A stretch of 64,000 nucleotides of DNA from Psychrobacter glaciei. Lineage in GTDB: Bacteria; Pseudomonadota; Gammaproteobacteria; Pseudomonadales; Moraxellaceae. Location of the stretch: positions 58,898-122,897 of the forward strand of contig NZ_BMZR01000006.1 in NCBI RefSeq assembly GCF_014652895.1. Direction: 5' to 3'. Position 1 is the first letter of the stretch; every line of letters starts with the position of its first letter. Below the pieces are notes generated by a model. That model did no database searches. It saw nothing but the letters and a program-made list of their open reading frames with translations, and had not been told where the DNA came from. Shown in pieces: positions 37,405 through 48,172 of the stretch. A program made the position numbers and the translations under genes.

Positions 37405-39039
37405 TTAGCTTGATTCTGTCTGTAGCGCTTTATCAATGTGGGCAGCAAACTCACCAACATATGTAAAATATTGATGGGCAGCGTCGTCGTCAAGGATAAA
37501 TTGCTTTGCCTGTTGGCACATGGCTTTTAGATCATCGATTAATTCGATATAGCTCAGATTTTCCTCGCCTGCGCGCGCAACCAATTTCAGTTCGTGCAGC
37601 AGGGTTTGCTGTTGTGCTGTATTTACTCGAGCGTAGTTCAGATCGACCATTGCCTGACAGAGGGCTTTTAGTACCATCAAGTCGGCAGTCGCGTAACGGC
37701 GTATCTCACCAAGTGAGGTATCAATAAAGTCTGATATTCTTGGTGTATGAGTGACGACAGCTAGCATTGTAAATCGTTGCTCACTGCTAGTATCAGCGTC
37801 GTCGTTTTGCGTTGGTGGCGTATAAAAGTGATAAGGACTTGGTGGTTGACGACGCATGATAATACTCAAGCAAGTGGTCAGTGACTGTACACAATTGACC
37901 GCCGTTTTGGGATCATTGATACCAGGAGACAGGGCACGCACGGCTATCTCGGTCATTTGTCCTAGACTATAAGCGATATCATTAGAGTGTGTTACGCGCT
38001 GCTCAATACGTATGCAGGTGGCAAAGCGCTGCCAAAACATGCCATCGGGTGTACGCGGAATAACAGCCAAGTGTGCTGTCTTCGTCCTTTTTAGGTTGTT
38101 TGGATGATCCGCTGGGCGTTGATAAAAATAGCCAATAACGTTTTTGTCAGTGACAAAATCGCCAAGATTGGCATGGAGTTGCACCACGCCACCGTAGTCT
38201 TGTGTCAATGTGATCAACGACTCTAGATAAATTTGTTGTAAGTAACCACAGCTTGGCGAATAGATAGTCGTCTTCGGCCAAGCGTAAAACTGCTCAACGT
38301 CATTGTCTTCAACATCACGCTGATGTGTGATGTCACACTGGTCACTATACCAATGGTAAATACTTTTAATCGCATCGTTGCTGGCATTTTGAATGACATG
38401 CGATGCTTGAATGGCATGTACCATATGTTGAACAAAATATACCAATAACAAGGCACAGATAATCGCCATGATAATGGCAAAGGTTACTGCTAATTGCGGC
38501 ACACCAAATGCAACGTCATACTTATGAATCGACTTTAAGACCAATAAACTATAACTAAAGGTACCGATAAACGCACCAAGGACAAATTGGTTTGGCGTAT
38601 CTGTCAAAAAATTACGTAACAATCGCGGCCCAAATTGCGAGGAGGCCATCGATAGTACGGCAATAGTTATCGAAAACGTGGTACCTGCGACGCCAAGTAC
38701 CGCTCCTGCAATCGCGGTCATAATTGCGCGTGCCGCATCATCATCGCCCGTAAAGGCAAAACTGAGCTCCCTGACGGTTTCACGGTCAAAGTGCTCATCA
38801 ATCGTGACTAAGATAGGCGCGAGTATTATACCCACGAGTACACAAGCAGTCGGGATAAACCAATAAGAGCCAATCAAATGCTCCCAAAGGTTTCTAAAGC
38901 GATCAGGCAAGTCGGTTAGCGTCTTTAGCGACCATAACTGTGCGAGATTTTTTAGTCCGTTTTGTCCTGTATTGACAGCGCGGGTAAAGAGGCTGTTTTT
39001 AGCATGGTCATTGGCTGCCATAGGTATTGAGGTATCCAA
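37405..39039 (-). CDS. DUF2254 family membrane protein
   Basis: The 544-residue protein carries four membrane segments in the N-terminal half (residues ~50-220) with VLGVAGTTFSITIAVLSMAS and FGPRLLRNFLTDTPNQFVLG, the signature of DUF2254. The C-terminal half is soluble and includes RALSPGINDPKTAVNCVQSL, the second conserved block. Function is not known. A stretch DDADTSSEQRF near residue 425 is low in complexity. It is on the minus strand, 116 bases from the antiporter. Confidence 0.85.
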   Translation of the reverse strand: MDTSIPMAANDHAKNSLFTRAVNTGQNGLKNLAQLWSLKTLTDLPDRFRNLWEHLIGSYWFIPTACVLVGIILAPILVTIDEHFDRETVRELSFAFTGDDDAARAIMTAIAGAVLGVAGTTFSITIAVLSMASSQFGPRLLRNFLTDTPNQFVLGAFIGTFSYSLLVLKSIHKYDVAFGVPQLAVTFAIIMAIICALLLVYFVQHMVHAIQASHVIQNASNDAIKSIYHWYSDQCDITHQRDVEDNDVEQFYAWPKTTIYSPSCGYLQQIYLESLITLTQDYGGVVQLHANLGDFVTDKNVIGYFYQRPADHPNNLKRTKTAHLAVIPRTPDGMFWQRFATCIRIEQRVTHSNDIAYSLGQMTEIAVRALSPGINDPKTAVNCVQSLTTCLSIIMRRQPPSPYHFYTPPTQNDDADTSSEQRFTMLAVVTHTPRISDFIDTSLGEIRRYATADLMVLKALCQAMVDLNYARVNTAQQQTLLHELKLVARAGEENLSYIELIDDLKAMCQQAKQFILDDDAAHQYFTYVGEFAAHIDKALQTESS

Positions 39040-39183
39040 AATAATAGTTATTTGACAGTTATATGGCTTGGTTGGTTAAAATTCATCATCAGTTCAATAC
39101 AAGAAAGTACGGCAAGCATGATATCCAACCGGGGTGGGTTTCCCTTGCTAACCGTACTATTACCGCTCAATTACTGATTTTAC

Positions 39184-40746
39184 TCATATTGCTTTTGGAT
39201 TGTCTGCTTCAGTAATGATAGTGTTTTTACCTTCGCGTCTACCAGCATCGGTCTCTACTGGTTGTTCGCCAGTGTCTTTAGGAATAATAATTTCATGGTC
39301 ATGATTGTCGCAGTCTACATCGCTGTCTTTATCATACGCCACAGGATCAAAATGCGGGACATCATTATGAACGTCTGAAGTATCTTTGGCTAATTGCTGA
39401 GTTGGGGTAGTCATCGTTTTTCTAAACAGTTTGTCCCTCTTATGCGGATGAGAGTCAGCGTCGTCATTTGCTGATTTTTTGCGAGGCTCGCTGTTTGTGA
39501 AGATAGTGCCCAATGGTAAGTTTAGCTGTGCTTTGGCAAATGCCTCAGTATTTTCAAATCGAGTAACCAATAGGCTTAGCCAAGGTTTTTGATCTTCTTG
39601 ATTCATCTCGTCCAGCTCATCCTTAATGGGCAGCGGATAAGGCAATGTACGATAAAAGTCCCATAACGTCATGTTGCGCAAGTCTTTTTTAAGCACATAG
39701 TCATCGTCTTCGGTCATAGTAATGAGATTGCTATCTTGCAGATAGTTAATATAGGTATACCACTTTGGTAACTCTTTGCGGCCCAGCACATTACGTAGTG
39801 CTTGCTCGCTAACCGCTTCACCCTCTAAGTGATGGGTATACACGAGATTTAGCATGTCTAACAAGCTAAGCAGCGGATGGCGTGGGTAGACTTCTTCAGT
39901 TTCAAAAATCGTCAAGGTGTAACTAATCTCAACCCCTAATAAAATTAAATTCCAAGACAAATATATCCATAATAAAAAGATAGGGAGCGCGGCAAAAGCA
40001 CCATAAATCGCCTCGTAACTGGTAAAGTTTGCCATCACAGTACCAAAAAGATGCTTCATCAGCTCAAAGACGATGGCAACAAAGATACCGGCAATCGCTA
40101 CGTTTTTTGCTGGTACGCGAGCTTTTGGGATAAACCAATACATCCCGATAAAACCAGCGATGGTGATGCCAATTGAAACGGCTTGTACCCAAAAAGACCA
40201 ATCAATGCCATAACCCGCAATTTGGCGGTTTAAAAAACTCAGGCTTTGCACGGTACTCGATGCGATAAATGCCGTACCTAAAACCAGCGGCCCTAGGGTA
40301 ACGATGGTCCAATAGCGCAGCATGCTTTTGATGCCACCTGAACGATTTTCTACGCGCCAGATTTGGTTAAAAGCGCGCTCAATGGTCGTCAAAGTCATGA
40401 TGGTCGTAAAAAATAACACCATCGCACCAATGATGGTGAGGTTTGATGATTTTTCCGCAAAGCTATTGATATACTCGCTGACCTGCATGCTTGATTGTGG
40501 CAGCAAGTTGCTATAAATCACCTCATAGATCTGTGCTCTGACCGAAGCCAATGCTGGTACTGATGACAAAATCATCAGTAGCACCGTTAATATCGGTACA
40601 ATAGATAGCATGGTCGTATAGGTAAGTGACGCCGCTTTTTGTTGGCAGTTGTCTTCAAAAAAATGCCGAATCAAAAATCGTAAGAACTGAAACCAGCGTT
40701 GGTGTAAAAATGGGATTTTTTTTAATAAGTTTTCCATGTCGACCAT
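39184..40746 (-). CDS. YihY/BrkB family inner membrane protein
   Basis: The protein has six membrane segments in residues ~30-270, with KAASLTYTTMLSIVPILTVL and FLLWIYLSWNLILLGVEISY marking the YihY/BrkB family. The family is often mislabelled ribonuclease BN. Residues ~290-390 form a winged-helix-like cytosolic domain. Residues ~400-520 form a long polar tail rich in Asp, His and Lys with no recognisable domain. E. coli YihY (290 residues) lacks that tail. A second start nine bases downstream is possible and no clear ribosome-binding site is seen. Confidence 0.88.
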   Translation of the reverse strand: MVDMENLLKKIPFLHQRWFQFLRFLIRHFFEDNCQQKAASLTYTTMLSIVPILTVLLMILSSVPALASVRAQIYEVIYSNLLPQSSMQVSEYINSFAEKSSNLTIIGAMVLFFTTIMTLTTIERAFNQIWRVENRSGGIKSMLRYWTIVTLGPLVLGTAFIASSTVQSLSFLNRQIAGYGIDWSFWVQAVSIGITIAGFIGMYWFIPKARVPAKNVAIAGIFVAIVFELMKHLFGTVMANFTSYEAIYGAFAALPIFLLWIYLSWNLILLGVEISYTLTIFETEEVYPRHPLLSLLDMLNLVYTHHLEGEAVSEQALRNVLGRKELPKWYTYINYLQDSNLITMTEDDDYVLKKDLRNMTLWDFYRTLPYPLPIKDELDEMNQEDQKPWLSLLVTRFENTEAFAKAQLNLPLGTIFTNSEPRKKSANDDADSHPHKRDKLFRKTMTTPTQQLAKDTSDVHNDVPHFDPVAYDKDSDVDCDNHDHEIIIPKDTGEQPVETDAGRREGKNTIITEADNPKAI

Positions 40747-41698
<952 letters not shown>

Positions 41699-41754
41699 GT
41701 CGCACTGATGCTAAGCCGCACTGATATATTGCTTATAAGGAAAAGATACTTCTA

Positions 41755-42228
41755 ATGGCTATTAACCGTTCTGATAACGAGGCTAATGCCCCAATAGAAA
41801 AAGCTGCTGCTGCTGGCAAGCCTATTGCACCGATGCGTCAACGCTTGCTGCTCACGTGGTTGGTTTGGATGGCATACCGGTTGCTGGCCTTGCCGATTAT
41901 GATCAGTGTTTTTAATCCGACTAGCCCTGATATCATTGGTGGCATTGCTTGGCAAACGCTGTGGTTGATTCCGGCTTTTATCTTGACACCAGTGATATTA
42001 CGCGGCCGCTCGCCCTATATGCTATTGATTGGCAGTATGCTGACCTTGGTGTACTTAGGGGCTAGTGGGGTCGTGCTGTTTACTCGTTTTTATGGCAGCA
42101 GCGTGATTGAAATTCTGGTCTATTTGCTTGATTTTGTCTTACTATTTGCAATCAATGTTTGGTTGTTTATTTTATTAAAGCGTCTACCATCGATGAATAA
42201 TGTCGTTAAGCAGCCTCGTTCTCGCTAG
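41755..42228 (+). CDS. DUF2069 family membrane protein
   Basis: The 157-residue protein has a polar N-terminal tail (residues 1-28, Ala/Asn-rich) and four membrane segments. It includes LLLTWLVWMAYRLLALPIM, ILRGRSPYMLLIGSMLTLVY and LVYLLDFVLLFAINVWLFIL, typical of DUF2069. It follows wrbA on the same strand, so the two are probably cotranscribed; function is unknown. AAGGA precedes the ATG. A terminator follows. Confidence 0.82.
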   Translation: MAINRSDNEANAPIEKAAAAGKPIAPMRQRLLLTWLVWMAYRLLALPIMISVFNPTSPDIIGGIAWQTLWLIPAFILTPVILRGRSPYMLLIGSMLTLVYLGASGVVLFTRFYGSSVIEILVYLLDFVLLFAINVWLFILLKRLPSMNNVVKQPRSR

Positions 42229-42255
42229 TCGTTCATTCTTGATTTACCAGTATAA

Positions 42256-42292
42256 AAAAGCGGCACTCTATATTAGAGCGCCGCTTTTTTTC
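42256..42292. terminator. terminator between DUF2069 and DUF3108 genes
   Basis: AAAAGCGGCACTCTA pairs with TAGAGCGCCGCTTTT with one mismatch, flanked by A-runs and T-runs, so it can work in both directions. Confidence 0.88.
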
Positions 42293-42318
42293 GTATTTTT
42301 ACTGGTGTGATAGAAGCC

Positions 42319-43089
42319 TTAATTGACTTTGGTTAATTCTAAGTCCATCTTTTTGCCATCGTTAATCTGACTTACTTTTACCGGTAAATAATCTAAGCTT
42401 GGCGCTAACCAAAAACTGGTAGAGCGGCTATTGTCATCATGGATACGATCGACACGCACGGTATCAAAGGTACCGGCTGGCACGGTGATTTTGGTATTGC
42501 CAGATTTTTTAAAGGGTGTTTTCTCAATTTTATCTTTCTTCGCCATATAGTAATTACCTGAGAATTTACCGTTCAGTAAATCTTGGCGAATTTGCACCTC
42601 AAGGCTCAAATCATCAAAGGCTTGCTGCGCCATACTCATGGTTGAGGTTTTGCCTCTATAGTTACTGGTAACCTTTTTGCTACTTGGGTTAAAGTCTAAT
42701 TTATGTGTACGTCCAATACCTAGGAGCTTATAGGTGGTACTGGCCTGAGTTGGGATCACATTGTTACCATTGATGGTAAACGTACTATTTTGTGCCGCAC
42801 TTGCGACGCCAGCCACCCGTGCATTGACATTGTACTTCCATGTATTGCCGGATTTGTTGAGCGTACGGGTAGCCGTGCCTTTATATTTGTCTTCCACGGT
42901 AAAGCTATAATTGGCGTTCGATGGCTGAATGGTTTTTGCGCTGGCAAGGTTAGGTGCGGTCATACTTAAAGCTCCGATAGCAGCAATACTGGCGCCCGTG
43001 GTCAAGGCAGTTAAGAGTTTGGACTTGCTGCGTGTGGTGTTGTTAGAATCGGCTATTGATGACTTTTTATTTTTTGATAAAAAATTCAT
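42319..43089 (-). CDS. exported DUF3108 protein
   Basis: The 256-residue protein has a long N-region rich in Ser/Lys/Asn, then a signal-peptide core (LTTGASIAAIGALSM) and a likely cleavage near ASA at residue 51. The mature part is a DUF3108 domain, beta-rich, with YKGTATRTLNKSGNTWKYNV, the WLAPSLDYLPVKVSQ block and the final DLELTKVN. DUF3108 proteins are periplasmic or outer-membrane-associated with unknown function. The 20-residue region before the hydrophobic core is unusually long. It converges on the wrbA-DUF2069 pair. Confidence 0.85.
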   Translation of the reverse strand: MNFLSKNKKSSIADSNNTTRSKSKLLTALTTGASIAAIGALSMTAPNLASAKTIQPSNANYSFTVEDKYKGTATRTLNKSGNTWKYNVNARVAGVASAAQNSTFTINGNNVIPTQASTTYKLLGIGRTHKLDFNPSSKKVTSNYRGKTSTMSMAQQAFDDLSLEVQIRQDLLNGKFSGNYYMAKKDKIEKTPFKKSGNTKITVPAGTFDTVRVDRIHDDNSRSTSFWLAPSLDYLPVKVSQINDGKKMDLELTKVN

Positions 43090-43487
43090 GGATGTTCCTT
43101 AGTTAATATGATGCTGATATAGCAGCTTTTATAGATAGTTCTTATTATGTTGATAGCTTATGTTCATAGCTTATATTTCTAGCCTATATAATGGTCATAC
43201 TCTGTTACATTTTCAAGAGCAACAGCAGACTGGCAGGTGTAGTGCTTGTAGCAAATGTTGCTATAAAGCTTGATCCAACGATTAGAGGTAACTTGCTGTA
43301 AAGTCAGCAATAAGAGACAAATAAAACATAGGTCTTATATTAAGTACCGCGATTTAGCAGCCTTTCATTCAGACTTTTATCCAGCCAACATTCCTCAATA
43401 TATTCACTTCTCATTTTTCCAAAGTTAGTACATGGTATTTGCCAAATAATATTAAATGATAGAAAACACTGAATACCGAATTATCAT

Positions 43488-43767
43488 TAGGGTCTGTTGA
43501 ACATTTAAATGTGAAACTGGCAGGGGCTGTTTTTTAGACAATACGCAGTGAAATTTTTGACGCCTAGTCATTCTAGGTTAGACAATTTCGCCATGTATTG
43601 GCAAAAAATAGCCCTGCCCTGAAAGGCTGATGCTAAAATCATCCCAAACGTTGTTATAAACCTAGCTAAGGTCTCGACATTATCGTCGGTTTACGCTGAT
43701 TCGATAAAAGGTTTGATGCGATTTTAGCGATCAGCAGTCCTAATATTTGAATGTTCAACAGACCCTA
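43488..43767. mobile_element. MITE-like non-autonomous element
   Basis: The ends TAGGGTCTGTTGAACATTTA (43488 on) and its inverted copy (43745-43767) match over 23 bases with one mismatch. If the terminal repeat is taken to start at GGGTC, the flanking TA on each side reads as a 2-bp target duplication. Inside are two further imperfect palindromes: 43519-43618, with the loop CCTAG-TCATT-CTAGG, and 43626-43649 with 43711-43735. No open frame encodes a transposase. A parent insertion sequence with the same ends should exist elsewhere in the genome. Confidence 0.75.
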
Positions 43768-43797
43768 GAATAATCTTGTAAATTTTTGGCGTTTACA

Positions 43798-43826
43798 CTT
43801 GAAGCTAGCCCATCTTGCCCCCACTT
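43798..43826 (+). promoter_or_regulatory. heat-shock (RpoH/sigma-32 type) promoter of groES-groEL
   Basis: CTTGAA (43798-43803), 15 bases, then CCCCACTT (43819-43826). The sigma-32 consensus is CTTGAAA, about 11-15 bases, CCCCATNT. The fit is five to six of seven in the -35 and six of seven defined bases in the -10. It lies 130 bases before groES. Confidence 0.65.
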
Positions 43827-43955
43827 TTTGATACAAGCTCAAAGCTTATCTTTAGAATGCTGCTTTTAAGCGGTAATGCTTATAGATATTGGTATTGAGA
43901 CCATTAATTCAAATAAACCCTTATTGTAAATAACTAAATTATTGGAGACATATTG

Positions 43956-44246
43956 ATGAATATTCGTCCTTTACATGATCGTATTGTTGTCCGCCGCATA
44001 GAAGAAGAAACAAAAACGGCTGGTGGTATCTTGCTTCCTGGTTCTGCTCAAGAAAAGCCTTCACAAGGTGAAGTGCTAGCCACTGGTAACGGTCAGATTC
44101 GTGACAACGGTGAAACTCGCGCGTTAGATGTAAAAGCTGGCGACAAAGTTTTGTTCGGTCAATATGCTGGTCAAACTGTCAAGGTTGACGGCGAAGAACT
44201 ACTTATCATGAAAGAATCTGATGTATTGGGTGTGCTAGAAGGCTAG
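43956..44246 (+). CDS. groES: co-chaperonin GroES
   Basis: GroES caps the GroEL cavity and triggers substrate encapsulation. The 96-residue protein opens [20 protein letters not shown], has the mobile loop [20 protein letters not shown] at residues ~18-38, and ends VLGVLEG. E. coli GroES has 97 residues. GGAG lies eight bases before the ATG at 43956; an upstream in-frame TTG at 43953 is less likely. groEL follows after 97 bases. Confidence 0.97.
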
Positions 44247-44337
44247 TCCTTTTTGAGTATTAATTTATACTCAGCGCATTTTTGACAATATCATTGAAAC
44301 ATTTAATTGCATTCTCATACTTATAATAGTGGAGTAA

Positions 44338-45993
<1,656 letters not shown>

Positions 45994-46361
45994 TTTTACT
46001 TTTACTACAAAGCGATTTTTCTTCGTCAGATGCGCTTAATGTACAATAGGTACTATTTTCGCTCGTCTTCCTCGACAAATCGCTTTTCGCTAGAAATATT
46101 ACCAACGTCACAAAGTCTGTTTAATCATAAAAGCCCTGTTATCGAAAGATAGCAGGGCTTTTTTGCGTTTAATACAATAGTTAGCGTCACACAGAAAACT
46201 CCCAGCGAGCTGAGCTTACTGAGGTTTTTTATATCAAATTTGATTAATATTTCTAATATAAATTTAAATTTTCAATTAACTGATTATTAAGATATAGTTG
46301 TTATAGCGAATATATTCGCTATGAGTCGCAAGCAATCAATCAAACCATAAGGAATTAACAG
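45994..46361. other. 368-bp gap groEL to the secreted orphan
   Basis: It contains the groEL terminator at 46129-46164; otherwise AT-rich with no gene. No clear promoter stands out for the next gene. AAGGA lies about ten bases before its ATG. Confidence 0.5.
46129..46164 (+). terminator. Rho-independent terminator after groEL
   Basis: AAAAGCCCTGTTATC pairs with GATAGCAGGGCTTT (one wobble) around GAAA, with TTTTT after. Confidence 0.92.
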
Positions 46362-46739
46362 ATGAAAATACTATCGATTGTGATGGCAGTATCAGCGTTA
46401 GCTCTATTTTCTGTTCCTAGTTCAGCTGAATATAAATTTCAGAATAGTATGCAAACGTCTCAAAAAGCGATGAGCATGTCTCGGGTTGAACGACCACAAG
46501 TGATGCAGCTGTCGTTTAATAACAAAGAACGCAATACCAATGAAAAGGAGATTTACGAAAAGGTTATGAAAAATGCCAAAGCGAGCGGCTTTGAGCTCAA
46601 AGATATAGAAGCGATGAAAATAGCACATATCGTCAATGGCGCTTTAGATAATGAGCCGCCAGAAGCAGCGTCTATTAATATTAAAGTGACTATTCATCTA
46701 AAAAGACCAATTAAGATAGAGGTTGAGATTTCTCTATAA
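46362..46739 (+). CDS. small secreted protein, unknown function
   Basis: I do not recognise this 125-residue protein. It has a clean Sec signal peptide (KILSIVMAVSALALFSVPSS, cleavage likely after SSA near residue 22) and no Cys. The mature part is Lys/Met/Glu-rich, with a helical stretch NEKEIYEKVMKNAKASGFEL. It ends in an amphipathic beta-like run INIKVTIHLKRPIKIEVEIS. It is flanked by AT-rich DNA and stands alone between groEL and yaaA. It could be a periplasmic stress protein or a small horizontally acquired gene. Confidence 0.65.
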   Translation: MKILSIVMAVSALALFSVPSSAEYKFQNSMQTSQKAMSMSRVERPQVMQLSFNNKERNTNEKEIYEKVMKNAKASGFELKDIEAMKIAHIVNGALDNEPPEAASINIKVTIHLKRPIKIEVEISL

Positions 46740-46808
46740 TTTATTCGTTCTCTCATCAACAATTTTAAAAGCCATACTTTATGAGTCATTTACTCTATAT
46801 ACATAAAA

Positions 46809-46845
46809 TAAGACCCTAATAGACTTTATATTTATTAGGGTCTTA
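46809..46845 (-). terminator. terminator-like hairpin for yaaA
   Basis: TAAGACCCTAATA (46809-46821) and TATTAGGGTCTTA (46833-46845) pair perfectly over 13 bases. On the minus strand the stem is followed by TTTTATG, so it probably terminates yaaA. Confidence 0.75.
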
Positions 46846-46891
46846 CAATTAGAGATTAATCACAGGCAGAGGTTGATTGAAGGTATTACTG

Positions 46892-47692
46892 CTACTGACT
46901 CGCCTCATCCCGTCTAAACGTCCACGTTTTATCATCAGAAGCATCTTCACAATAGTAGTATCCAGCCAAATCAAATTGCTTTAGCTGTTCAGCATTGGTC
47001 AGCTTATTATCTGCCGCATATTTCACCATCAGTCCACGCGCTTTTTTGGCATAGAAGCTAATGACTTTATAGTGGCCATTCTTTTCATCTTCAAATCTTG
47101 GCGTGATAATCTCCGCATTCAAGGCTTTCTTCTTTACCGCTTTAAAGTATTCATTAGAAGCAAGGTTAACCAAAACTTTGTCATCGCTATCAGCCATGCG
47201 CTTATTAATAATCTCAGTGATTTCTTCGCCCCAAAACTCGTATAAATTATCGCCACGCTCATTTTTAAGCTTAGTACCCATCTCAAGTCGATACGGCTGA
47301 ATAAAATCCAGTGGCTTTAGCACGCCATAAAGACCGGACAAAATACCCAGATGTTCATTGACGTAGATAGCGGTGTCTTTGTCCATGTGATACATATCAA
47401 GACCCGTATAAACATCTCCATCAAATAAATAGCCTGCGGGTTTAGCATTACTGTCCGTAAAGTGAGTATTAGCACTCCAAGACCAGTCCTGATTGCGCTG
47501 TGCATTCAGCTGTGCCAAGTCATCAGAGATACTCATCAGCTCTTGCAAATCAATCGGCTCTTTCGACTTCAGGATTTTCATCAGTGCCTGTGAGTGCTCA
47601 ATCAGCTCAGGCTGACTATAGTAGTTGCCTAAATTGACTGGCACAGTGTCTTTCTCATTCAAAGATTTGGCAGGGGAGAGTACAAAATACAT
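46892..47692 (-). CDS. yaaA: peroxide stress protein YaaA (UPF0246)
   Basis: YaaA limits intracellular iron and DNA damage during hydrogen peroxide stress in E. coli. It has a DNA-binding fold related to the DUF1768 and FPG-like helix-hairpin-helix proteins. The 266-residue protein opens MYFVLSPAKSLNEKDTVP and contains YLFDGDVYTGLDMYHMDK, LSGLYGVLKPLDFIQPYRLE, the NLASNEYFKAV block and ISFYAKKARGLMVKYAADNK, all UPF0246 signatures. E. coli YaaA has 258 residues. It is monocistronic on the minus strand. Confidence 0.93.
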   Translation of the reverse strand: MYFVLSPAKSLNEKDTVPVNLGNYYSQPELIEHSQALMKILKSKEPIDLQELMSISDDLAQLNAQRNQDWSWSANTHFTDSNAKPAGYLFDGDVYTGLDMYHMDKDTAIYVNEHLGILSGLYGVLKPLDFIQPYRLEMGTKLKNERGDNLYEFWGEEITEIINKRMADSDDKVLVNLASNEYFKAVKKKALNAEIITPRFEDEKNGHYKVISFYAKKARGLMVKYAADNKLTNAEQLKQFDLAGYYYCEDASDDKTWTFRRDEASQ

Positions 47693-48172
47693 CGTTATTC
47701 CTTATTATAGTGAATCAATGACTGACCTATTGAAGTGTCAAGCTTTCTCATTATACGATATACACAGGTTTAACTTGACTTACTCGTCGCGGTTTTGTAT
47801 TTTTTAACAGTATACTGGTAGTTTATAATTATGTCACAGGTCGTTACTGGTTCTCTTAGCCTACGTACCATAAGGGCTGATAAGTTAGCTGGAAAATAAA
47901 AATTTTTAATATAACAATAAAAGTTATGTAGATGGTGTAAATACCTAACTTTTTATTTTACTTGTGGGTCATCATTAGTCAATGAAAGTTAGCCGATGAT
48001 ATCTCTATAATAAAAAGGCATGATGGCAAACCAGCTATCATTTATTAAATTGATAATCTTTGGTCGTTAATGATAAACCAGTAGTGACCAAAGGTTTTTT
48101 TGTCCCCTGTGCTTTTTCAATGTGCGTTGAGGGTATTAAAAGTAGTCATTAAGACGTAAGTAAGGAGACGGT
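47693..48172. other. 480-bp gap with a possible transcribed leader upstream of pntAA
   Basis: There is no gene. A weak promoter TTGACT (47775-47780), 17 bases, TATTTT (47798-47803) could start a transcript running into the hairpin at 48058-48101. This suggests a short non-coding RNA or an attenuated leader. A second small stem TGATGGC/GCTATCA lies at about 48021-48040. Confidence 0.35.
48058..48101 (+). terminator. terminator-like hairpin upstream of pntAA
   Basis: CTTTGGTC (48058-48065) pairs with GACCAAAG (48086-48093) around a 20-base loop; G and seven T follow. No plus-strand gene lies upstream for at least 1.3 kb, so what it terminates is unclear. Confidence 0.6.

Larger units (their letters stand above)
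43090..43955. other. 866-bp non-coding region upstream of groES
   Basis: There is no gene. It contains a 280-bp inverted-repeat element (43488-43767) and, 30 bases after it, a heat-shock-type promoter (43798-43826). The left 400 bases are AT-rich and show nothing definite. Confidence 0.6.

Noticed and set aside
43488..43767. A complete insertion sequence
   Set aside because: The 280 bp hold no transposase frame; internal sequence is palindromic.
47810..48172. Named riboswitch upstream of pntAA
   Set aside because: I could not match any known riboswitch consensus; only a terminator-like stem and a weak promoter are visible.
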